Assembly (NCBI GenBank): GCA_900550055.1
Contig: URQU01000059.1
Coordinates: 1-10,155 of the forward strand
DNA length: 10,155 nt
Source of the DNA: an uncultured Coriobacteriaceae bacterium
GTDB lineage: Bacteria; Actinomycetota; Coriobacteriia; Coriobacteriales; Eggerthellaceae
Direction of reading: 5' to 3'
The notes under the pieces were generated by a model that was given only the letters and a program-made list of their open reading frames with translations, was not told where the DNA came from and did not search any database. Numbering within the stretch: the stretch's first letter is position 1; each line of letters begins with the position of its first letter. Positions 1-5,375 of the stretch are shown piece after piece. The position numbers and the translations under genes were made by a program.

Positions 1-29
1 GTGGTTTCCATGCTTGATTGGTGACAAAG

Positions 30-64
30 GTCTAACCATAGACTAAATCAGTCAACGGTTAGAC
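30..64. promoter_or_regulatory. 35-bp near-palindromic operator-like site
   Basis: The outer arms GTCTAACC (30-37) and GGTTAGAC (57-64) are perfect inverted repeats. The inner arms GACT (41-44) and AGTC (50-53) continue the same dyad. Comparing the 35 bases with their reverse complement gives 28 identities, the centre base being unavoidably mismatched. It lies about 60 bases before the preferred MATE start, where a repressor such as a TetR-type dimer or dimer pair would sit. The regulator is not visible; a divergent gene could begin left of position 11, but that is inference. Confidence 0.55.
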
Positions 65-125
65 TAGTATGGCCGGTCGTCAATTCGATAACAGCACCGT
101 CACGACCGTAAGAGGGATTAAAGGT

Positions 126-1454
126 ATGGACGTCCTTTCGCAACATTTCACGAAAAGCAAGCTATTGAAGTACACGCTGCCGACCATGGCCATGATGTTG
201 GTCAGCTCGGCATACGGCATCATCGACGGCCTGTTCGTCTCAAACCTGGTCGGCAAAGATGCGCTGGCCTCGATGACCATTGTCTTGCCGTTCATCGTTA
301 TCGTGTCCGCGCTGGGCATCATGATGGGCTCGGGCGGCAGCGCGGTCGTAGGACAGCTTCTCGGTGCCGGCGACAGGAAGGGCGCGAACCGCGCATTCTC
401 GCTCATAGCTTGGGCGACGTTTGTAACCGGCGTGGTTTGCTCCGTTCTGGGCATGGCGTTCATGGACGAAGCGGTCGTGCTGCTTGGCGCGTCTGCCGAG
501 ATGGCGCCTATGGCGGCAACGTACGGCAAGATCGTATTCCTGTGCCTGCCGATGTTCATGATCACCTATGTGTTCGAGATGTTCTGCTCCGTGGCGGGCA
601 AGCCCGGCTTCGGGTTTTTGTCATCGCTTACCGCGGGCGTGGTCAACATCGGCTTGGATGCCGTGCTCATGGGCGTGTTCGGCATGGGGATCGAGGGCGC
701 TGCCACGGCAACCTGCATCGCCGAGTATTCGTCGGCAATGCTCATGGTCGTCCTGTTCGCACGGGGCAAGGTCGGCGTTTTGAAGCTCGTGCGTCCTCGC
801 TGGGTGCAAGGCGTCTTGCCGCGTTCGATCGCCAACGGCGTTTCCGAGATGGTTGGATGCGCCGCCATGTCGGTGGTCGCCACGGCGTACAACCTGCAGC
901 TCATGACTCTTTTCGGCCCCGACGGCGTTGCCGCCTATGCGGTCATCGAGTACGCATCGATGCTGATCGGCGCGGCGTTCGGCGGCCTTACCGAGGGCAT
1001 GGCGCCGTTGATGAGCTATCAGCACGGTGCGGGAAACAACCACGAGAAGCGCAGCTTGTTCGGCAACGGCGCCACGCTTACGGCGGCGATGGGCATTGGG
1101 GCGTTCTTGGTCGCTCAGCTTTTGGCGCAGCCGTTGGCATTTGCGTTCACGGGTTACGATGGCGCGCTGATGGCGCTGACGATCCACGCGTTCCGCATGT
1201 ACAGCATCGCGTTCCTGCTGATGGGCGTGACCTATTTCGGCTCGGTCATGTTCACGGCGGTCGAGAACGGCAAGATCTCGGCGTTGATCTCCTTCGTCCA
1301 CACGTTCGTCTTCGAGCTCGGTTCGATCATCTTGCTGCCCGTGTTCTTCGGTGCGGACAGCATTTGGTGGTCGATTATCGTGGCGGAGGTCGCTGCCAGC
1401 ATCCTGACTATCGGATTGGTGGCACGCCACGCAAAAGGCTACGACTGGCGCTAA
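126..1454 (+). CDS. MATE family multidrug efflux transporter
   Basis: This is a polytopic inner-membrane protein of the MATE (multidrug and toxic compound extrusion) family, which exports drugs or metabolites in exchange for Na+ or H+. With the start at 126 it has 442 residues, a normal MATE length, with about 12 hydrophobic segments in two related halves. Family hallmarks near the N-terminus are the LPTMAMMLVSSAYGIIDGLF helix, the GKDALASM turn, and the MMGSGGSAVVGQLLGAGD stretch. An in-frame ATG at 69 would add 19 polar residues, but it has no ribosome site and abuts the dyad at 30-64. The ATG at 126 has AGAGGG nine bases upstream and puts the first membrane helix where MATE proteins normally have it. 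The sequence resembles the MepA-like branch. The substrate cannot be read from sequence. The gene is convergent with a TipAS-type drug-sensing regulator. Confidence 0.93.
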   Translation: MDVLSQHFTKSKLLKYTLPTMAMMLVSSAYGIIDGLFVSNLVGKDALASMTIVLPFIVIVSALGIMMGSGGSAVVGQLLGAGDRKGANRAFSLIAWATFVTGVVCSVLGMAFMDEAVVLLGASAEMAPMAATYGKIVFLCLPMFMITYVFEMFCSVAGKPGFGFLSSLTAGVVNIGLDAVLMGVFGMGIEGAATATCIAEYSSAMLMVVLFARGKVGVLKLVRPRWVQGVLPRSIANGVSEMVGCAAMSVVATAYNLQLMTLFGPDGVAAYAVIEYASMLIGAAFGGLTEGMAPLMSYQHGAGNNHEKRSLFGNGATLTAAMGIGAFLVAQLLAQPLAFAFTGYDGALMALTIHAFRMYSIAFLLMGVTYFGSVMFTAVENGKISALISFVHTFVFELGSIILLPVFFGADSIWWSIIVAEVAASILTIGLVARHAKGYDWR

Positions 1455-1466
1455 GGCGTGCAGCTA

Positions 1467-1497
1467 CAGGGGCCTTTGCGTTTTGCAAGGGCCCCTG
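1467..1497. terminator. Hairpin between convergent genes, likely bidirectional terminator
   Basis: Arms CAGGGGCCTTTGC (1467-1479) and GCAAGGGCCCCTG (1485-1497) pair over 13 positions with one G-U wobble around a 5-base loop. It sits in the 58-base gap between the MATE stop and the stop of the convergent regulator gene. No U-tract follows on either strand, so the terminator call rests on position and stem strength. Confidence 0.7.
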
Positions 1498-1512
1498 CGA
1501 TGTTGGTGGGGT

Positions 1513-2337
1513 TTATTCTCCCAGCGTGCCTTCCACGGCTTTAACCAAAAACGCCGTTGCCCCTTTGCCGCAAGGCTCGTCGTAGTATGAGATGAATCGG
1601 GGGTCAGCCAGGTAGCTGCGCACAAGACTCAGGTAGATATCCCGTTCGGGCTCGGCTCCCCATTGCAGGCCGATCCAGCGGCGGTGCATCTGCACAAGCT
1701 TCGCGGCTTCGGGGCCGGTTGTATCGCCATCGGCCAGAGCGATGGAAAGCTGGCCCAAGATCGCCTTCTCCAGTTCTTTCATGTCGTTCCAGGTGGCAGG
1801 GTCCATATCGAGGATCCGCTCGTTCATGGCATCAACTGCTTCGTTACTATAGCGCTCGCGTGCTTCCGCTCCATAGTGCTGCTCGTTTTCGCGCACGGCG
1901 CGCCAGCGCTCAAGCTGAGGCAAAACCGCCCCCATGAGCGAGACCGCCTCGTCAAGCGTCATACCCGTGTTCTTCGCCAGTCGCGGCGCGCAATCCTCGA
2001 TCATGGCTTCCATGGTGGTCTCATAGGTGTAGCCGCCGCGGTCGTAGCACCACTTGCAGTAATGGTCGGTTTTCTGGCCGGTGGCATCGGTTCCGCAATC
2101 GTCGGGCGTAAGGTACATGCCGCAGCTTTCGCAATAATGCTCGGGCATCTCCAGCAGATGCGCCAGCGGTTCGCCGGTGACGGCGGCAATGAGCTTCATC
2201 ATGTCGATCCCAGGCGTGACCTCGCCGCGCTCCCAACGGCTCACAGCTTGGCGGGTGACGTAAAGCTTCTCAGCAAGCTGGTCTTGCGTGAGGTTGTGCG
2301 CGCGTCGTACGGCGACGAGTTTTTCTGCGAAGGCCAT
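1513..2337 (-). CDS. XRE-HTH / zinc-ribbon / TipAS-like transcriptional regulator
   Basis: A 274-residue predicted cytoplasmic transcription factor with three parts. Residues 3-60 are an XRE/Cro-type helix-turn-helix (LTQDQLAEKLYVTRQAVSRW). Residues 67-103 are a zinc ribbon with Cys pairs C69/C72 and C94/C97, resembling the putative zinc-ribbon family often joined to regulators (CESCGMYL and YCKWCYDRGGYT). Residues about 140-272 match a TipAS antibiotic-recognition domain, with a conserved HYGAEARERY start, a MHRRW helix, and an end of SYLADPRFISYYD then GKGATAFLVKAV. TipAS domains bind thiopeptides and other drugs in TipA and related regulators, where the DNA-binding part is usually MerR-type. 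The start at 2337 has AGGAG five bases upstream; a start at 2406 would add 23 non-conserved residues. It may sense a drug and control transport genes such as the neighbouring MATE or EamA genes (inference). Confidence 0.88.
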   Translation of the reverse strand: MAFAEKLVAVRRAHNLTQDQLAEKLYVTRQAVSRWERGEVTPGIDMMKLIAAVTGEPLAHLLEMPEHYCESCGMYLTPDDCGTDATGQKTDHYCKWCYDRGGYTYETTMEAMIEDCAPRLAKNTGMTLDEAVSLMGAVLPQLERWRAVRENEQHYGAEARERYSNEAVDAMNERILDMDPATWNDMKELEKAILGQLSIALADGDTTGPEAAKLVQMHRRWIGLQWGAEPERDIYLSLVRSYLADPRFISYYDEPCGKGATAFLVKAVEGTLGE

Positions 2338-2517
2338 GAGTGCTCCTCTCGGCGGGGTCGTTTCGATAATGTCAGCATACGTGCAGATAGACGCATATCC
2401 TAGCAACGGCTGGTTGCGTGATGAAAACCGGTATTGCCGACCTGGGGAAACGCTGGCGGCCTGCGGCCTTTGGGGTCGATTCCGCCTGCAAAACCGCCCA
2501 GAAGTCGCATTGAGGCC

Positions 2518-3402
2518 TCACCCGCACGCCGCAACAAGCGCGGTGCCCGCAACGATGAGCGCCAAGCCAATTGAGCCGCGCCGTGAAAGCCGTTCGCCGA
2601 ACACGACCGCGGCGAAGGCGATCGAAACCAAAAGAGACAGCTTGTCGACTTGAACCACCACGCTGACCTGGCCCATCTGTATGGCGTAGTAGTAGCACAG
2701 CCACGACGCGCCGGTAGCCAGGCCCGATGCTGCCAGAAACGCAAGCTCGTGTCGGTTCGCGCCCCTGACCAGCCCTATCTTGTCCTTGCCTGCAACGATC
2801 GCCCATGCCATGGCAAGCACGAACATCGTGCGGATGGCGGTGGCTAGGTTGCTCTCAACCCCCTCGATGCCCACTTTCGCCAGCACCGAGGTAAGCGCGG
2901 CGAACACGGCGGCGGCCAGGGCATAGGCGATGCTGACGCGGTAATCGCGCTCGCTAGCGCTGCTCGCATCGCTCGATTTTCTCTCAATCATCAGGAACGT
3001 TCCCGCAGTTGCCGCCGCGGTGCCGGCGAGGCGAAGGCCCAAATCGCCCGTTTCGTTGAACAGCACGATGGAAAGAACGACGGCCATGAGCGTGCTTGAC
3101 TTATCGATGGGCACGACCTTGTTGATGTCGCCGATCGAAAGCGCCTTGAAGTAGCAGATCCACGAGCCGCCGGTTGCCAAGCCGGATAGCGCAAGGAACA
3201 GCCATGACTTCGGCGAGATGCTGCCAATCGTCCCTGCCGAGCCCGCAATCGCCACCATCACCCACGTGAAAACGACCACAACGCAGGTGCGAAGCGCCGT
3301 GGCAACGTCGGAATCAACGGTTTTGATGCCGCACTTGGCAAGGATGGAAACAATGCCCGCGAACAGCGCGGACGCAAAAGCCGCAACAAGCCAAAGTTGC
3401 AC
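2518..3402 (-). CDS. EamA-family (DMT superfamily) transporter
   Basis: A 294-residue membrane protein with about ten hydrophobic segments in two tandem EamA repeats (residues about 1-140 and 155-292). The duplication is visible: SGLATGGSW at 73-81 is matched by SGLATGASW at 226-234, each followed by a CY-rich segment and then VPIDKSS or VQVDKLS. Each half ends in a helix of the type TAAATAGTFLMIE or ALIVAGTALVAA. Family members export or import small metabolites such as amino acids, nucleosides or drugs; the substrate is not readable here. The start is GTG at 3402 with GGAGG six bases upstream. The regulator gene lies 180 bases downstream on the same strand. That gap shows no convincing terminator, so read-through is possible. 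Confidence 0.9.
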   Translation of the reverse strand: MQLWLVAAFASALFAGIVSILAKCGIKTVDSDVATALRTCVVVVFTWVMVAIAGSAGTIGSISPKSWLFLALSGLATGGSWICYFKALSIGDINKVVPIDKSSTLMAVVLSIVLFNETGDLGLRLAGTAAATAGTFLMIERKSSDASSASERDYRVSIAYALAAAVFAALTSVLAKVGIEGVESNLATAIRTMFVLAMAWAIVAGKDKIGLVRGANRHELAFLAASGLATGASWLCYYYAIQMGQVSVVVQVDKLSLLVSIAFAAVVFGERLSRRGSIGLALIVAGTALVAACG

Positions 3403-3426
3403 GATGCGCCTCCGAGGAACGGTTCA

Positions 3427-3435
3427 ACAATAGCA
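3427..3435 (-). promoter_or_regulatory. Extended -10 promoter for the EamA gene
   Basis: On the minus strand the sequence reads TGCTATTGT, an extended -10 element (TG-N-TATTGT), about 25 bases before the GTG start and upstream of the GGAGG site. No good -35 is seen, as is usual for extended -10 promoters. Confidence 0.4.
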
Positions 3436-3466
3436 TCCATTATTGCGCGAAGCGCATGGCCGCGCC

Positions 3467-3496
3467 ACTGCCGGGAAGATGGCTTTCCTCGGCAGT
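3467..3496. repeat. Strong inverted repeat in divergent spacer
   Basis: ACTGCCG (3467-3473) plus GGAA (3474-3477) pair with TTCC (3485-3488) and CGGCAGT (3490-3496), with one bulged T and a 7-base loop. There is no U-tract on either strand. It lies upstream of the EamA promoter, so it could be a binding site or the end of an unannotated transcript. Confidence 0.55.
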
Positions 3497-3711
3497 GCGA
3501 GACAGGGCTGGTAATCGCGGGCAAACGTGCTATGGTGAACTCAGTCGAATGCGGAAACGATCGCAACTGCCGTGGCTGTAGTGCGCCGTATTCAAGGGAG
3601 GCAAACGCCTCGAACGAACACACCTTAGGGGATGTCTTTTTGGTCATTGTTCTTTAGGGAACGGTTAATCGCATAGCGTTTCAAAGAAGGCCGCATCAAG
3701 GCCCTACGCTT

Positions 3712-3740
3712 TTGCGCCGTTCCGAACCTGTTTTCAATAT
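3712..3740 (+). promoter_or_regulatory. Sigma70-like promoter for the methyltransferase
   Basis: TTGCGC (3712-3717), a 17-base spacer and CAATAT (3735-3740) form a reasonable sigma70-type promoter. Transcription would start near 3747, just ahead of an AGGA ribosome site at 3754-3757 and the ATG at 3764. Confidence 0.4.
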
Positions 3741-3763
3741 CGTCTCAATGAACAGGAAGAGCA

Positions 3764-4481
3764 ATGAATACTTTCCCAAAAGCAAATAGCTTCGATATCA
3801 ATCTCGTCCGATCCAAAATAATGGGGCCCACTCAAGCTCTGCGAAGAGCTGCTTTGCGGCGCCGACCTTGCGAAAGGGTCGTGCGTATGCGACCTCGGAT
3901 CCGGCTCCGGCATCACAAGCGTGATGCTCGCGCGCGAGTATGGGCTTGACGTTTACGCCGTCGACTTGTGGAGCGACCCCGCCGAAAATCGCGCTTTCTT
4001 TCGCCGAATGGGCGTGCCGGATGGGCAAATCCATCCCGTCAAGGCCGATGCAGCGGAAGGCCTGCCGTTCAAACCGCATTTTTTCAACGCAGTGGTAAGC
4101 ATCGACTCGTATAACTATTTCGGCCGCGATCCGCGGTATCTCGGTGAAAAGCTTCTTCCTTACGTGAAGCCGGGTGGGAAGATCTACCTGTCCATCCCCG
4201 GCATGGTGCGCGATTGCCACGATGCGCTGCCGGCATGCCTGCTTGCCTCGTGGACTCCCGAGCAGCTTCAGTACATGCACGATATGACCTGGTGGCAAGC
4301 TATGATCGGCAAAACGCCCGGGGTGGTTATCGAAGATATGCATCAGATGACCTGCACCCGCGAGGCATGGGCAGACTGGATCGCCTGCGAAAACGAATAC
4401 GCTCGCGGCGACAGGGCGGCCATCAAAGCGGGCGCACTCGACTATCTGAATACCATTGCGGTCACGCTGGTGAAGGGCTAA
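3764..4481 (+). pseudogene. Frameshifted SAM-dependent methyltransferase
   Basis: A class I SAM-dependent methyltransferase split between two frames. The first frame starts at ATG 3764, with AGGA six bases upstream, and reads MNTFPKANSFDINLVRSKI then MGP. Homology-like reading then moves to the +1 frame at about 3829-3831, continuing LKLCEELLCGADLAKGSCVC and DLGSGSGIT (motif I, SAM binding), then VYAVDLWS, FFNAVVSIDSYNYFG and LLPYVKPGGKIYLSIPG, to the stop at 4479-4481. The +1 frame has a TAA at 3819-3821 and no ATG, GTG or TTG until 3921, beyond motif I. An internal start would therefore make a 186-residue protein lacking the SAM-binding loop. Joined, the protein would be about 238 residues. 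Apart from the shift the coding sequence looks intact, so this is a recent mutation, a sequencing error or, less likely, +1 slippage at CCC-A. The methyl acceptor is unknown. Confidence 0.85.
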
Positions 4482-4490
4482 ACAAGGCAA

Positions 4491-4527
4491 GCGAAAGCGA
4501 GCGGCATGATGCCGCTCGCCGTTTCGC
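4491..4527 (+). terminator. Terminator hairpin after the methyltransferase
   Basis: GCGAGCGGC (4497-4505) and GCCGCTCGC (4511-4519) form a perfect 9-bp stem around ATGAT. GCGAAA (4491-4496) and TTTCGC (4522-4527) extend it by six pairs across a 2-base bulge. It begins ten bases after the stop codon. Only three Ts follow the core, as part of the outer stem. Confidence 0.75.
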
Positions 4528-4605
4528 GCGCGCAGATGGTATCATGCAGACGTCGCAATTCCCTAAACCTAGCTTCAGGTCAAATAGTCTCGAAAGGAAG
4601 CCGCC

Positions 4606-5043
4606 ATGTACACGATCGGGCAGGTCTCGGAGATGTTCGATATCCCGGTATCCACGTTGCGCTATTACGACAAGGAAGGCCTGTTCCCCAACTTGGAGCG
4701 CGCAGGCAACATCCGCCGGTTTGGCGAGGGCGAGCTCGAGCTGCTTCGCGTCATCGAGTGCCTCAAGAAAACGGGCCTCGAGATCAAGGACATCAAGCGA
4801 TTCGTCGACATGGTCCAGGAAGGCCCATCCACGTACGCTGAGCGAAGGCAGCTTTTCGAGACGCGCAAAGCCCGGACCGAACAGGAGATCGCGCGCCTTC
4901 AAAAAGCCCTCGCCATGGTGAAGTTCAAGTGCTGGTACTACGAAACCGCCCAAAACGACGGCGGGGAAGAGCGTCTGACCAAGATGATTCCTGACGGCCT
5001 GCCCAAGGACATTCGCGAACTGTACGACCAGGCGCACAGCTAA
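4606..5043 (+). CDS. MerR-family transcriptional regulator
   Basis: A 145-residue DNA-binding regulator. Residues 2-67 are a complete MerR winged helix-turn-helix: YTIGQVSEMFDIPVSTLRYY, the wing with GNIRRFGEGELELL, and the LKKTGLEIKDIKRFV helix. Residues 75-118 form the antiparallel dimerisation helix and end in KCWYYETA, a signature common in MerR regulators of small-molecule stress operons. The C-terminal 25 residues carry no large effector domain. C52 and C109 are the only cysteines, so a metal-site reading is weak. ATG 4606 has AAGGA (4594-4598) seven bases upstream. A short dyad ACCT-N6-AGGT (4567-4580) lies in the leader and could be an autoregulatory site. No same-strand target gene follows directly; the upstream methyltransferase is separated by a terminator. 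Confidence 0.93.
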   Translation: MYTIGQVSEMFDIPVSTLRYYDKEGLFPNLERAGNIRRFGEGELELLRVIECLKKTGLEIKDIKRFVDMVQEGPSTYAERRQLFETRKARTEQEIARLQKALAMVKFKCWYYETAQNDGGEERLTKMIPDGLPKDIRELYDQAHS

Positions 5044-5058
5044 TCGCGCGCCAGATCC

Positions 5059-5088
5059 GTCTCCGAATGCGCTGTTGCATTCGGAGAC
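5059..5088 (+). terminator. Perfect 12-bp stem after the MerR gene
   Basis: GTCTCCGAATGC (5059-5070) and GCATTCGGAGAC (5077-5088) are perfectly complementary around a 6-base loop, 15 bases after the MerR stop. The following bases, TAAGACCCCC, give no U-tract, so it is either an atypical terminator or an mRNA 3'-end stabiliser. Confidence 0.7.
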
Positions 5089-5336
5089 TAAGACCCCCGA
5101 GCTTGTGGTTATACCGGACAATCCGCGTAATAACTGTGCCGAGGTTGCCGCACAATTCCGCAACGTTCGCGCAAGCTCCATTTCTGTGCCGGGCAGGGCA
5201 TCTTGAAAGGCGCGCTTTTCAGCTCCTGGTATTCGGTTGGCGAATGCGCCCAGCTCAACGACCGTTGTCGTGAGGCGCGTTTGAGGAACGGGGCTGTGGG
5301 TTTTGCGAGTCGTTATGACGCGCGACCTTCTCGGCA

Positions 5337-5374
5337 GAGGCAGATGGCGCATTCGCCAACGCGTCATCTGCCTC
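5337..5374 (-). terminator. Hairpin directly after the fusion gene
   Basis: GAGGCAGATGGCGC (5337-5350) and GCGTCATCTGCCTC (5361-5374) pair over 14 positions with one G-U wobble and a 10-base loop, immediately beyond the stop codon of the minus-strand gene at 5376. No U-tract follows. Confidence 0.72.
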
Positions 5375-5375
5375 C

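Larger units (their letters stand above)
3403..3763. other. Divergent intergenic region, no gene seen
   Basis: This 361-base gap between the divergent EamA and methyltransferase genes holds the minus-strand extended -10 (3427-3435), a strong stem at 3467-3496, and a small hairpin GAGGC-AAAC-GCCTC near 3600. It also has a distant inverted repeat, GGAACGG about 3658-3664 with CCGTTCC at 3718-3724, and the plus-strand promoter at 3712-3740. A plus-strand TGCTATGGT at 3528-3536 resembles another extended -10. Open frames across it lack ribosome sites and domain-like sequence. Confidence 0.6.
5044..5375. other. 332-base intergenic region with flanking hairpins
   Basis: This lies between the convergent MerR and fusion genes. 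Apart from the stems at 5059-5088 and 5337-5374, positions about 5095-5275 are unexplained. On the minus strand that part stays open and reads protein-like (for example VVELGAFANRIPGAEKRAF, then FQDALPGTEMELARTLRNC). It has no start with a ribosome site and no family I recognise, so a decayed gene remnant is possible but weak. Confidence 0.45.

Noticed and set aside
410..1585. 391-codon plus-strand frame overlapping the MATE gene
   Set aside because: An Arg/His/Gly-rich shadow of the MATE reading frame with no ribosome site or recognisable family.
2338..2406. 23-residue N-terminal extension of the XRE/TipAS regulator
   Set aside because: The start at 2337 has AGGAG five bases away and matches where XRE domains begin.
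3397..3657. 86-codon plus-strand frame in the divergent spacer
   Set aside because: It has no ribosome site and no domain, and it starts inside the EamA gene; treated as chance.
4462..5367. 301-codon minus-strand frame over the MerR gene
   Set aside because: Most of it is the antisense of MerR, which has clear family motifs and a ribosome site. Only the intergenic part is kept as a weak observation.
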